DNA of 64,000 bases from Litsea cubeba (GCA_012931725.1 WHSA01000609.1:72001-136000), one strand, 5' to 3'. Positions 22,897 to 37,800 are shown, counted from the stretch's first letter. The notes: generated by a model not told the origin, from the letters alone. Program-made: numbers and translations.

Positions 22897-25800
22897 TCTT
22901 AATATTTCAGGCATTGTTGGATGCATGGAATAAAGCATGTGCTATGCCTGGTTTTTCCACTGTGACCGTTGAGGCAGAAAAGACTCTATTATTGGATCCG
23001 ATAAGCTTCGAAGGGCCCTGCAAATCAACTAATATCCATTTCCAGGTATATAAATCCTTTAATTCTCTCTAGAAGAGTGAGAAATGCAAAAGAGGGCTAA
23101 TGCATGCATCTAGAGAAATTCACATTGTAAAAGGTCAATTCCTATCATCTTAAAAGTACGGTACATAAAATGTTCACGAAGTTAGCTGGCTCTAATAATA
23201 AGTTTGTGGATTTAGCTATCTACTAGAATGAGCTGATCCAATAAATTTTACTTATATTTGGATTTGTTTATATTCTAATAGTCATTTTATACTTCTTAAT
23301 AAAACAACTTGATCGACACTTAATTGTGCAACTTTTAACCGCAAGACTACGGTGTCGTTAAGTAGTAAAGGACTAAAGAGTCCGGATTATCGATCCCACG
23401 GAGAGAGGATGGAGAAGCAATGAATTCAATTAAACGAGAATTGAACTAAGATATAGCTAATATCGACAATTGAAGTGAACAAGTAAAACTACTAAACTAT
23501 GCAATGTAAACAAATAATTAACAATATAAAATATGAAGTAAATTAGATCTAAGCTAATCTAACAAGCTACACTAAACTAGTATGTAAATATGGTGGTGGA
23601 AATGGAAGAGTTAAGGTAAGAATGTGGTGTGAAATGTGTAGGATTTTAAAACAAGTTATGTGAGATGTGTATCTAATAATCTAAAAGTGAAAATAACAAA
23701 TCAAAGAAAGATTAAAATTAACAATAATCAAGATAAGAGATTAGGCAACCCAAAATCCACTAAGTATGTAATTAATTCAAACAATGCATGTTCTAATTCA
23801 ACTCCCAAATCTACAATCCAATTAGCAATCTCTTGCCTAATTGGATTGGATGATATAACAATGAAGATCAAAGTAAAAGAAAATCAAAGGCCAAGATCCT
23901 AGATCATGATCTAGCTACCCTAACAATAGATCATCAAAATCAAGCTACAAAAGATCAAAGCTAAGGGCTCTAGAGCATGCTATGTGAGAGAACTTAATCC
24001 AATTACAAAGCATCAATTGAGATTATCCGAGCATCAAGTGTAGAGATAGAGCATGAAAAATGAGACAGATTAGCACAACTAGATCTAAAATCTACTAATC
24101 AATTAAGGCACAAGTAGGAAATTTAAACTAAAACATGCATGTAATTGAAACTAATCACATTACTTAGCTTCAAAAGGAGAGCCTAATCCAAGAGCTTTAG
24201 CCACTAAACATCAAGAAAGAGCTCCAAATCTTCATTAATGGACTTCAATTACACACTCTCTCTAGATTAGTTACAAAGAAGCTCCTAATTACAATCTAAA
24301 AGTATAGAGAAGGTAAAATAAAACTGCTAAAAGACTAACTTGCTAAAAGATCTCCCATTCTCTACAAAAACATTCCAATTTATAGAAACTTTGAAGATAT
24401 TTGATTGGCTCATTTTCATTCACAAGAATTGCAACAAACTTTCCTTTCAAAAGATATGTGCTTTTTGCTTGCTTTGATTGGTGGAAGAGGTTAGAGTTGG
24501 ATGAAATATCTTCTATGTAAGAAAAATATGTAATTATTGGGATTTGAACCCATAACCTATTTCATACCAACCAAAACTCTAACCAATACACCAACCACTC
24601 CTTTGTGTTGGAAAATGACTTCTACTCATCTTATTTTGGAATTCTTCAACACTAATGATGCCTTGGGACATTAGCCGGAGGGTTGGGGTAGTCGCGGGGT
24701 CCACCTACACAAAAGAAATTACATAAAAATGCGCTATAAATAATCGGATTTATACATGATAATCCGTTAATCCGTTTAATGTGATAGAATGATAAAATCT
24801 CCGTGTAAAGCAAATGATATGCATATGAGATGCTGATAAAATCCAAACTAATGAGGGGTAAAATATGCAATATTTAACACTCATCACACCCCCAAACCTA
24901 CATTTTGGTAGTCCCGAGCAAAAACTATAAAGAAAAACTAAACTATATGTAAGAAAATATGGTAAAAATCCTAACTCACTTTCGCAGGAATCGCGGCTGC
25001 ACTTAGCTCGTGCAGCAAGCCTTTAAACCCTTAGGTTTCCCTTAGTGGACGAGTTTTGTCTCGTGAGGGTTTTCAGCGAATAAATCCCATAAAATTCTTT
25101 TTATTTTGGAAAGAAAATATTTTTGATGTCCAACAGTCTCTAGCAAGCTAATAAGAATGAGTACTGAGTTAGGAATACTAGCCAACTCCTGAAAATATAT
25201 CAATCAATACCTAAGTCCCACTGTGTATGTGTGTGTATTTAGCCAATAATCATGCAATCTTCAAGTTGAAGCTCACACAACCTTAATCCCCTTCGGAATA
25301 CATTTCGCCTTGACTACAGCCTTACAGGTCATACTCTCAACAATGGAAGCACACAGACTTTACTGACTAACTCTCAGTATGTGAGTATGAACAAGGCTAA
25401 GAACTCACATAATTGATGAAGAACGGAGCTTATTTATAAAATGATTGATCTCAAAGAATAAGATATAACCAATAAAAGTGGAAATGCTCACTAAACTTCT
25501 CACTCATTCAGCACCTAACCTTTCCTAGGATCCAATAGGCCTTTCATAGGTTGTAATGGGGTTAGGGTTAATAGGTAGGATAAGGGTTAAATGTGGCTAA
25601 GTGTTCTTGAGAAGGTAAGGGTCTTTAAGTCTTCATAGGAAGGTCTTCCACTATCTTCACTTTTACCTTTTGCTTTGTGTTCTTTTTCCCACTCTAGAAC
25701 TTTTTGTGCTTGCTTTTCTTTGGTTTCCCATATCTGTTTTTTTTCTTTTTGTTTTCCTTTGGTTCTCATTTCTTCTTCTTTTTTCTCTCTTTTTTTTTTT

Positions 25801-28800
25801 CAACTTTCAAATTCCTTTATTCCTTTGTCATCCCTTTGTAGAACATCTATATTTGGTAGCCCATGTGAAGTCTTCATCACTAATGCTCAAATCCTTCCTT
25901 TTTTCATATATCCCTACCCTTCTAAAAAACAATAGGTCAAAAAGGATTATATATATGTGGGTGATGAGGCTTGGGACAATAAAGGAAGGTTTCTTATAAA
26001 ATAGGCTCATGAGGGCTACTAAGGGTATAAAATGTAATAGGTGAGTTCAAAATTTGGCCATGGTTTTTTTTTTTTTTTTTAGAATGCCTATCATCTTCCC
26101 CTAAGTTCGGAAAATGCATCATAAGCTACAAGTCAAGATTTCTTCGCATTTTGATGTCACCTCTATGGTTAGAATAAGGAATAGCACTTATGAGATCGAA
26201 AGTGCTGGACTAAGAAGCTCTAGGAGTAGCTCTTCATTCTACTCAGGAATAGCGCAGAAGAGTCCTCACCCAAACCGATATAGATAGGCTCAATCGCTCA
26301 ATGGGTTTTAGTCTCCACTAATGATTCTTTCGGATCTCTCAGAAGTGATTTGCTCTTCTCTTGGACTACATTCATGTGGCCAAATGTGTTAAAGATTTCT
26401 AAGACTTGTACAAATGACAACTCTTCAAGCAAAATCCATGGACAATTTTTGAAATTTTTTTCAGATTTTTAGTGATTTTGAAATTTTTTTAAATTTTTAG
26501 GGTTTTTGGTATAAATGGAAAACAAAATAACTTATGTACATACAAAATGTAATGCATGAGATGCAGTGCCTCACCCCCAAACCTATCCTAAACATTGTCC
26601 CCAATATTTATGCATAACAGAAATAAAATAGGACAAGGAAGATAAATTGGAATTTCTCACCATGGGGTGCCGACACACGAGTATATTGGGTTGCCTCTCA
26701 ACAAGCGCTAAGTTTAACGTCTTCAGCCAAACGCAATTAATAGTGTATGAGGCCAGTCTATCCTGGGTCCACAAGAAGGACCTTCTCAGCAACATTATCA
26801 GGATCCACAAACTTAATATACTCTTTTAATCTGTGCCCATTCACTTGAAATGTGCTACCATCTCTGGGATTCAAAAGTTCAATTGCACCATGGGATTGGA
26901 CTGAATGATGCATATGATGGTTTGGCACCTTCTTCCAGATGAATTTGGTGCATAACTATAGAGGGACTAATTCCTTTAGTGTCCAAGATGGTCCAACATA
27001 GGGCACTCTGATGGTCTTTCAGCACATCCAGTAATTTTTTTTCCTACTGTTCCCCAAGGTCTGAGGCAATAATTACTGGGTTGCTAGCAGAGGGCCCCAA
27101 GTAGGCATACTTTAAATTCTTGAGTAATGGTTTTAATTCTAACTTGGGTGGCTCAACAATAATTGATTCTTTTTCAACCTTAGATTCAGAGGTAGATGTA
27201 AAGATAGGCTCAATTTTTTGCTTCCATTGGCCAACATCCGTCGACTGGGTCGAATTCAATAATGCATTAACTTCGCATATGGACCCATCGATGTCTATGT
27301 CGGCATTGAAGTGAGCCAAACATTTCTCCTGCGGATCTGTGTAACATGATGATTGAACTGTTTGATCAATTAATGTGTCAATCATGTTCACTTCCTCATC
27401 ATCATTTAGGTCCGATGTTTGGAGTCCGTTATGAAAAACATTCAACTCCAACTTCATGCTCCCGAAACTAAGTGTCATAACCCCATTCCTGCATCGAATC
27501 ACTGCATCTGATGTTGCAAGGAACGGTCGACCAAGAATGACAGGAATATGTCGGTCGGGGGCTACCACTGGTTCGGTATCCAAAATCACAAAATCAGCAG
27601 GAAAATAAAAATCCTTAACTTTTACGATCACATCTTCAACCACACCTTTTGGATACTTGACTGACCTATCGGCAAGACAGAGGGTAATATCAGTCTTTTT
27701 CAGTCCTCCCAGGCCCAACTGCGCATACACGGAGTACAGCAGTAAATTCACACTTGCCCCAAGATCAAGGAGACACCTCTCTATGATAGAGTCTCCTATC
27801 TAAATGGTAATGGTAGGGCAACCAGGGTCTTTGTATTTGGGTGCAATGGTCTGCTGGATCAAGCCTGATGCTTGGACTGCCATCAAAGCGGTTCTGGGTA
27901 CTGATGTTTTCCGCTTGACAGTGGTTAGTCTTTCAAAAACTTAGAGTAGGAAGGGATTTGCTTTATAGCATCAAGGAGGGGTATGTTTATCTGGACATTT
28001 TTGAAAACTTCTAAGATTCCCTCAAAGTGATCCTTCTTCCTAGTCTCCTTCAATCGGTGTGGGAATGGTGCTCTAGGTACCACTTCTAAAGATGATGGTT
28101 CAACTACAATGGGCTTCTGAATCTTCTCTCTCTGCGGTTCTCCTCTTGGTATGGGTTCTTCTCTCTCTTTCTCCTTTTCTCTTTATGCATTCTCTTTCAA
28201 ATCTTTCTTTATATTCTCTCTCTCGGGTTCGATAACTTTCCTTGAACTCTCTGGTTTTCCTAAAAAAATCTTCTCTCTTTGATCCTCTTCAGGCATCTCA
28301 ACACTATTGTCAACAGTCTTTCCTGATCTCAGAGTATGGATTGCATGCACATGCTTATTACTTTCTACCAAACACTGGCCTCTAGGCTGATTGGTCTGTC
28401 CTTTCGGATTAGGAATGGTTTGGCTTGGGAAATGGCCATTTTCTCTCTCAGACAATTGTAAGGTGAGCTGACCTAATTGGGCCTCTAGTTTTGCAATGGA
28501 CTGGTTCTGGGCCTGGTTAGTCTGCTCTTGGATTTGAATGAATTTGGATAACAGGTTCTCCAGATGAGAGAATTGCTGAGGGGCTTGTGCTGGTGCAGAG
28601 TAATTAGGCATCTGATCTGGGACTAGTGCCTTACATTGGTTTTGTGGTTGGAACTGATTCTGCTGTATGGGTTGTTGAGGATGAGGAACCATAGGATGAT
28701 TGGTTTGAGCAAGTTGCTGGAATTGTTGCCTAGGATACTGCGGCTGGAATCCGGGTTGACCTCCGTGGGACTGAATAGGCTGGGATTGATGATACGAAAC

Positions 28801-31800
28801 ATTAGGGTGGAACCTATTATCTGGGTAGTAGGTCTAACTGAAAGTGTTAACAGTTGGTTTCCGTAAGTTTCCATAGGAATTCAGCGCATTGGCTTGCTCG
28901 GCCTTGACAAATGGTAGACTAGGGCAACTCTCAACCACATACTCACAACTATTGCATAACACACAAACATGATGCGGTTCACTCATACTTCTTAAGGTAG
29001 GCTCATGTTGCTGAGGGGTGGGTTGGCATGACATCACAAACATAGATCCTATCTTTTTGCTCAAATTCTCCACTCCTTGAACTAAACTGGTCATCAAAAT
29101 TTTCAAGTCAGGGTCCTGTTTGATGTTATACATTCCAGGTTTCTGGATCCCTATCTCATCTCTCTCCAAGTCTTTCCTATTACTGCTCCAATTTTGTGAA
29201 TTTTCCGCAAGCTTGACAAGGAATTCGTATGCTTGATCAGCAGTCTGATTCATGAATTCTCCTTTGTGCATTGATTCAATCAAGATACGCTGGGGGTTCG
29301 TAAGACCTCTATAAAAGAAATGTATTAACTCTCCTTTGTCAATCCCGTGATGTGGGCATTTGATCAATAGGTCATGGAATCTCTCCCAAGTTTCGGCAAA
29401 CTCTTCCTCGAGTTATCCCCTAAAGTTCCTGATGGCACTCCTAAACTGCTCAGTTTTGCTCACTGGAAAAAACTTGGACATAAACTTTTTGACAAGCTCA
29501 TCCCAGGTGGTAATGGAGTTTGGAGTCAAGGAATTTAGCCAGGCGGCTGCATGATCTTCTAGTGAGAGGGGAAACAACCTAAGCTTCACAGCTTCACTAT
29601 TCAAATTTTGATTTCTAAACGTGTGGCAGATGGTCAGGAATTTGTTCAAATGGATATAGGGCTGCTCACACTCAGATCCATGAAATTTTGGTAACATGTT
29701 GATGGTGGCAGGCCGGATTTCAAATTGGTCCGCATTATTTTCTGGCAAAACTATACAACTAGGTGAAGTGGATGAAAATGGTGCAAATAGTTCATTGAGG
29801 GTCCTTTGCTGAGGGTTTTGGGCAACCATTGTGGGTACTATGGGTGGGGCAGGTAAAGCAAAATAATCAATCCTCACTAATCGGCCTTGATCACGTATCC
29901 ACACTCGCATACAACTGCGACTAACCTAGCAATGCAATGGTCTGCTCAATGAAATGAATGCAACATAACAAAAATTTTAAAAACTAAATGAAAAGCTAAT
30001 CTAAACTAAGGTTACCTAAAAGAATTCTAGACAGCTCCTAACTGTGAAGAGGACACTCTGGCTTCTAACTTGGACCTATGAAACAGAAATTCTAGCCAGT
30101 TAACCCCCAGGTAGATGGTGGGATCTCGACGCGCTAGGCGAAGGCTCCTCTTAAAAACCAACTCCTCGAACAACAAAGTTGTCTCCCTATTTGGCAAGAT
30201 GGTAGCCAAGGGACAAGGTTTGCTTAGGCACCAGAAAATCTGCCAAGGCACACAATTGGCACAACCGCGGTGGTCTTCCCTATTGAGCTCGTAACCTAAG
30301 GTCACGTTTCTACTCAATTTTATTATGGTTTATTGGTTCTAAACTCTAAGTGAGAATTAAGATGAAATCCTAAGGGCAAGAAAACGGTGATGAAATCTGA
30401 ATCCTTATCTTGTTGGGGTAATTTGCCCTTTACAAGTAGTGCACTAAATTACAAGTGTATTTAAAACAATTATACTACAAAGCAAGGAACAACCAACAAA
30501 GTAAACCCGCTTGTAAGGGATTTGCGGGGGTTAAGAAATGCAAACCTCCTGATTTATTTCGAGGGGCGAATTGGTTGTCGTCGACTCACACCACGGACAC
30601 CAATTTCCGTGTACGAATGTGAGGGGCCGCGACGGTATAGTCCAATCGTCCTCCTTCCCTACAAGCAATTTATTGCAATTCTACTAAATGACTAACTACT
30701 TTAAGCAAGTGAAGTGCGTAAAGTAAAGTAAATGGATTACGGGCCGACCCGCAACCAAAATTATTACAACTTTGATGATAAATACCTAATACAACCAACT
30801 AAGAAGGAAAAAAAATGTCTAAACTAATCTTAAACTAGGAAAGCAAGTAAAATCTTCAAGTTCTCCAATGCACTTTTCCACTTTCCTTTGCTCCAAGTGA
30901 GAAATTCCCTACAAAACAAACACAAATAATGTGTAGAATTCGCAAGGAAAATAAAGGAAAGATAAAAAGTACACTAAGCTAAAAATGAGTCCAAATCTAT
31001 GAAATTCAAAGCCTTCCAATGCCTCTCCCCGGCAACGGCGCCAAGAACTTGATCGACACTTAATTGTGTAACTTTTAACCGCAAGACTACGGTGTCGTCA
31101 AGTAGTAAAGGACTAAAGAGTCCGGATTATCGATCCCACAGAGAGAGGATGGACAAGCAATGAATTCAATTAAACGAGAATTGAACTAAGATATAGCTAA
31201 TATCGACAATTGAAGTGAACAAGTAAAACTACTAAACTATGCAATGTAAACAAATAATTAACAATATAAAATATGAAGTAAATTAGATCTAAGCTAATCT
31301 AACAAGCTACACTAAACTAGTATGTAAATATGGTGGTGGAAATGGAAGAGTTAAGGTAAGAATGTGGTGTGAAATGTGTAGGATTTTAAAATAAGTTATG
31401 TGAGATGTGTATCTAATAATCTAAAAGTGAAAATAACAAATCAAAGAAAGATTAAAATTAACAATAATCAAGATAAGAGATTAGGTAATCCAAAATCCAC
31501 TAAGTATGTAATTAATTCAAACAATGCATGTTCTAATTCAACTCCCAAATCTACAATCCAATTAGCAATCTCTTGCCTAATTGGATTGGATGATATAACA
31601 ATGAAGATCAAAGTAAAAGAAAATCAAACGCCAAGATCCTAGATCATGATCTAGCTACCCTAACAATAGATCATCAAAATCAAGCTACAAAAGATCAAAG
31701 CTAAGGGCTCTAGAGCATGTTATGTGAGAGAACTTAATCCAACTACAAAGCATCAATTGAGATTATCCAAGCATCAAGTGTAGAGATAGAGCATGAAAAA

Positions 31801-34800
31801 TGAGACAGATTAGCACAACTATATCTAAAATCTACTAATCAATTAAGGCACAAGTAGGAAATTTAAACTAAAACATGCATGTAATTAAACTAATCACATT
31901 ACTTAGCTTCACAAGGAGAGCCTAATCCAAGAGCTTTAGCCACTAAACATCAAGAAGAGCTCCAAATCTTCATTAATGAACTTCAATTACACACTCTCTC
32001 TAGATTAGTTACAAAGAAGCTCCTAATTACAATCTAAAAGTATAGAGAAGGTAAAATAAAATTGCTAAAAGACTAACTTGCCAAAAGATCTCCCATTCTC
32101 TACAAAAACATTCCAATTTATAGAAACTTTGAAGACATTTGATTGGCTCATTTTCATTCACAAGGATTGCTTCCATTTGATTGGTTGCAACTTGAAGGCT
32201 TTTGATTGGCTCTTTTGCTTTCACATGGATTGCTTCAATTTGATTGGTTGCAACAAACTTTCCTTCCAAACGCATATGTGCTTTTTGCTTGCTTTGATTG
32301 GTGGAGAGGTTAGAGTTGGAAGAAATATCTTCTATGTAAGAAAAATATGTAATTATTGGGATTTGAACCCATAACCTATTTCATACCAACCAAAACTCTA
32401 ACCAATACATCAACCACTCCTTTGTGTTGGAAATGACTTCTTCTCATCTTATTTTGGAATTCTTCAACACTAATGATGTCTTGGGACATTAGCCGGAGGG
32501 TTGGGGTAGTCGCGGGGTCCACCTACACAAGAGAAATTACATAAAAATGCGCTATAAATAATCGGATTTATACATGATAATCCGATAATCCGTTTAATGT
32601 GATAGAATGATAAAATCTCAGTGTAAAGCAAATGATATGCATATGAGATGCTGATAAAATCCGAACTAATGAGGGGTAAAATATGCAATAGTTAACACTC
32701 ATCACAACCTACAACACTCATTGGATTTAATTTTGGTTAGATATCTAATTGACAACTTGTGTGTGTCTAATGGGGATAACATGCTCCACAAGATTGGTAA
32801 GTGTCATGTTCTCTAACCTCCTCGAGACAGCAAAAATGCTCTTGCCAAAGTAGATTTAATTTCCATTTATGCCATCTACGAAATAAAATCTATCATTCTG
32901 GATTGAGTGTGTGTGCTATAATTTAGAATTCAACTCGGGCTTAGAAAGAAGTAGATGCTATCCAAGTCACAGATTTAAGGTTCTCATCTACTCAGATGCA
33001 TTAGAATTTTTTTTTTTTTTTTTTGGTAAAGGCATTAGAAGTTGTGTAGAGCCTGTAATAGTAGAAGAATTGGACTATTTGATTAGTTTGTTGTTTTTGA
33101 CATACCTAAGGCTGCTTGGTCTTTTGATTAGTTTAAGTGTATCTATGTTCCTAGATTTCTGAATAAGTTGGTGCATTGTCTTACAAATTTTGGGGTATTC
33201 TAATGAGGCATTGTGGAACGATAAGCTCCCAAATTGTTTGTAAATGGTGGTTATTTTTTGTGGCTTTTACGTTCTTGAGCTAGTTAGGTTCTTTATTTTT
33301 TTTCTAGATTATTTATTTTTTCTAGGTTCTTTATTTTTTCCTAAGTTCTTTATTTTTTCCTCCCCCTTCTCTCTGGTGATTTTTTCACCCCTTTTTTCAT
33401 TTCCTGGCCGGCGAGTCCACCATGGATAGAGGGACGACCTCCAATGTCAGGTCGTCCGTCGTCTCTCCCTTTCATTCTTCTCCTACTTCTCCTTCGATAA
33501 TGGATCAGATTCGTCTGATGCTAGCCTATGCAGATTATCGAGAAGCCAAGGTCTCCTACCTGAAATCCATCATCAAAAAGAAGCAAGAAGAAGCAATCCC
33601 ACCTGACGTCCCTCGTGACTTGATTCTGGAAGCAAAGATTCGTTTGGACAATGATAAGAAGGCTTATGGCCAACGAACTTCATCCATTCTTGCACTTGAA
33701 TGCTCTCCGTCTGATGAGGAGAGACGCCATCAGATCCTCCAAGTGGAGAAGGGTTATGATCGGAAACACACGTATGATCTACGAGACAATCAATCAATCA
33801 CATAATCAATCCACGAGATACGGATTTACGTGGTTCAGCAAGATTGCCTACGTCCACGGGAGATTCACGCTGTTTACTATTATTGGAGATTCCTACAAGA
33901 GTACAAGCACTCACCGTCTCTCTTGTTCCCTCTCAATACCATCCTAAGTATAATGCTCTCACCACCCAATATAAATATATGAAGCCCTAAACCTCTAGAC
34001 ACTTACAACTGTCGGATCTGGCCTAATAACAGATGGTCCAGATTAAACCGACATATTACAGATAAACCCATGTAATTAACTAAAGTCTAGATCAGGCTCC
34101 ACCAACCCATCAATCTCCCACTTGAAGACTGAACATACTGAATGGCTTTAACAATAATAAAACACGGCTAAGAATCTCGATTCCTCATCTTCATGCTTGA
34201 AGACTAACTGAAGCTGAGCACAGCTTCAGTTTCTCTGTAGTCACTACCTTTGTGAACATATCTACAGGATTCTCACTTGATAAAATCTTTTCAAGTTTCA
34301 ATACTTTTTCTTCCAGAAGTCATTGTATGAAGTGATATCTGATCCGAATGTATTTGGGTTTTAGATGAAAGGCTAAATTCTTTGCAAGATGAATGACACT
34401 CTTAACTGTCACTGTAAAGCTTGCTGGCCTCTTGCTTCTTACCCAACTCTTCCATTAACTCCTGTAACCAAATCATTGCCTTACTAGCTTCTGTAGTGGC
34501 AACATACTCTGCTTCTGTGGTTGAAAGAGTAACAACGTCCTGTAGTTGTGACTTCCAACTGATAGCTGCACTACCCAATGTGAAGACATATCCTGTAGTG
34601 CTTCTGCTTCTATCAAGATCTCCTGCCATGTCCGAATCAACATAGTCATGCAATTTAATCACTGATCCTCCAAAACACAATGATGCATTAGTGGTGCCTC
34701 TCAAATATCTGAGAATCCACTTAACTGCCTCCCAATGCGCTTTTCCGAGGTTACTCAAAAATCTGCTTACAACTCCCATTGCATGAGCAATGTTTGGTCT

Positions 34801-37800
34801 AGTGCAAATCATAGCATACATCAAGCTGCCAACAACTGAAGCATATGGGACCTTTGACTATGTTCTCCTTCTTCTGTTCTGTCTTAGGAGACAACTCTTT
34901 TGGAAGTTTGAAGTAGCTGGCCAGTGAAGTACTAACTGGCTTAGCATTCTGCATGTTGAACCTGTTTATAACCTTTTCAACATATTCTGCCTGAGACACC
35001 TTCAATGTGCGATTTTTCCTGTCTCTGCTAATTCTCATGCCGAGAATTTGATTTACAGTACCCAAATCCTTCATTTCAAATTCCTATGATAACTGTTTCT
35101 TCAAATTATTTATTTCATGCATATTTGAACTTGCAACAAGCATATCATCTGCGTACAATAGTAGAATAACATAACAGTTATCAAAACTTTTGAATAACAA
35201 CAATGGTCTGCATGACACCGTTTATAACCTGTGTTGCACATAAACCTGTCAAATTTAAGATACCATTGTCTTGGGGCTTGCTTCAAACCGTATAAACACT
35301 TTTTGAGCTTACACACAATTTTCTCCTTTCCTGGTACTGTATATCCCTGTGGCTGATGCATATAGATGTCTTCTTCTAAGTCACCATGGAGAAACGCAGT
35401 TTTCACATCTAACTGCTCAAGATGTAAATCTTCTACTGCTACAATGCTCAAAACACTTCTAATAGTGTTCAATTTAACCACAGAAGAAAATAACTCAGAG
35501 TAATTAATACCTTCCTTCTGCTGGAAGCTTTTTGCAACTAATCTGGCTTTGTATCGATTGTTACCATCATGTTCTTCCTTCAATTTGTACACCCAGTTGT
35601 TGTGCAATGCTTTCTTTCCCTCAGGCAACTGAACTAAGTCCCATGTCTGGTTTGATGATAAAGATTGCATCTCATCTTCCATGGCTTGTTTCCACCTAGC
35701 TCGAGTTTCAACCTGCAATGCTTCTTCATAACATTTTGGCTCACCACCATCAATTAACAACAAGTAAAATAAAGAAGGTGAATAACGATGAGTAGGCATA
35801 GGAGTCCTAGATGACCTTCTTACCGGGGCAGGTGTTTGAGGGTCCACCTATGGATTTTCATTTTCATGTACTTCAGGTACATCATTTTCAGAAGTGTCAT
35901 CTACTTCTAAGTATTCATTGTTGTCTTCCTGCACCTTGTCCTTGTTTTTATGCATCACTTTCTCATTGAATATAACATCCTGCTTCTAATGATTTTTCTA
36001 TTTTCAGCATCACAGAAGCGGTAACCAAACTCATCAGAACCATATCCTATGAAAGTGCATTTCCTAAATTTAGAATCTAGTTTGTCTCTTTTTTCAGCAT
36101 CAACATGAACATAAGAGATACAATCAAAAACTTTTAAGTGTGAAAAGTTTACCGCTTTTCCGGTCTAAGCTTCCTCTGGTAGTCCGCCATCTAAAGGTAC
36201 TGAAGGCCCCCGATTAATCAAGTATGCAGTAGTATTCACTGCTTCCGCCCAAAGCTGCTTGGGCAATCCAGCATGTAGCCTCATACTTCTGGCACGCTCA
36301 GCAATTGTCCTGTTCATGCGCTCTGCCAAACCATTTTGCTGTGGTGTATTGGGAATGGTCTTCTTTCGCCTTAATGCCATTTTTGGCGCAATACTCTTCA
36401 AATTCTTTGCTGAATACTCTCCCCCATTATTAGACCTTAGGTATTTCAGTTTTAAACTTGTTTCATTTTCAACCAAAGTTTTCCACTTCTTGAAAATATC
36501 AAACACAGTCAGATTGTGTTTCATGGGATATACCCATAATTTTCTGGTAGTATCATCAATGAATGTAACAAAGTAAGAAGATCCACCAAGAGAAGGTACC
36601 TGAGTTTGTCCCCACACATCCGTGTGTACTAGTTCCAACCTTTCTGACTTCGGTGGCCTGCCTACTTTAGATAAAATAACTTTTTTCTGCTTTCCGAAAA
36701 CATGGTCTTCACAGAACTCTAAGTCTAAGGACTTGAGTCCTTCCAGATTACCTTTAGAATGAAGAATCTTCATCCCTTTCTCACTCATGTGGCCGAGTCT
36801 ATAGTGTCATGTATTTGAGTCAATGCCTTTATCTGTAACTGTAATGGAACTTGTGGAGCTGTTAGTCAAGTAAAGAGTTCCTTCTTTCTTCCCGCGAGCA
36901 ACAACCATACTCCCTTTTGTAACTTTCCAAAAATCATCTGCAAATACTGTTATGTGACTAGAGCTTGCAAGCTGACCAACTGATAAGAGGTTTCTCTTCA
37001 GGCTCGGTAGATGCCTAACATCATTCATTTGTCATATAGTAATTTAACCTGAACATCTCCCTTCCCAATTATATCACAAGGTTCATCATCACCAAGATAA
37101 ATTTTTCCAAAGTCACATTGTACATAATTTTTGAGATATTCTGTATGTGCAGTAGCATGAAAGGACACCAGAATCTATAACCCAAGATTCAGATTTATAA
37201 TCAAAAGCAAGAATTAAAGCATCTTGAACATCATCACCTGCGACATTTGCGGAAGCTTCATTGTCCTTATTACCGTTCTTTTGCTTGTTTTTCTTCGGTG
37301 AAGCTCTGCAGTCCTTTTTCAAATGTCCTTTCTTACCACAATTCCAGCACTCGATCTTGCCTTTTGAAGATTTTGACTTGCTCCTTGATTTTGATCTTCC
37401 ACGAGTTTGCTCTCTCTCAGATGATCTACCTCTATTTTCCACATTCAATGCACTTCCTGATGATTCACCTGAAGGTTTCCTGTGAATTTCCTCATCGAGG
37501 ATAGCACTCACAACATCATCAAATTTTAGTTTGGTTGACCCTAAAGAATTACTCAGTGATGTAACCATACCATTCTAGCTGTTTGGTAAAGAAGATTTAA
37601 CCAACAAAGCCCAAATTTCATCTTCGAATTCTACGGTAACAGAGGATAACTGGCTCATGACCGTGTTAAACTCATTCAGGTGTTCAGCAACAACCCCACC
37701 TTCAACCATCTTCATATTAAACAATTTTCTCATCAAGAAAACTTTATTTGAGGTGAAAGGTTTTCATACATTCGTGATAGGGCGTCCATAACTTCTTTGG

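Larger units (their letters stand above)
23310..32704 (-). mobile_element. Athila-like Ty3/gypsy element lacking RT and most of integrase
   Basis: Direct repeats 23310-24886 and 31050-32704 start TG and end CA on the - strand and are flanked by CAACT (23305-23309) and CAACC (32705-32709), a 4-of-5 TSD. The PBS (31026-31043) reads TGGCGCCGTTGCCGGGGA on the - strand, the site used by Athila/Tat elements. The PPT is at 24887-24898. Internal coding is gag (28183-29910) and protease (about 27044-27800), then a jump to an integrase C-terminal remnant, so RT, RNase H and the integrase core are gone. A ~1.9-kb 3' non-coding region follows. Confidence 0.9.

Noticed and set aside
24527..24605. tRNA gene
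   Set aside because: The B box is perfect but the stems do not close and the segment is repeated in both LTRs; kept only as a SINE-like segment.
25670..25999. 109-residue + strand frame rich in Phe and Leu
   Set aside because: It is produced by T-rich low-complexity sequence in the 3' non-coding region of the Athila-like element and looks like no protein.
33752..33805. C-terminal 18 codons of the 33422-33805 frame
   Set aside because: They are copia 2 LTR sequence read through by chance; LINE ORF1 coding ends at the TSD.
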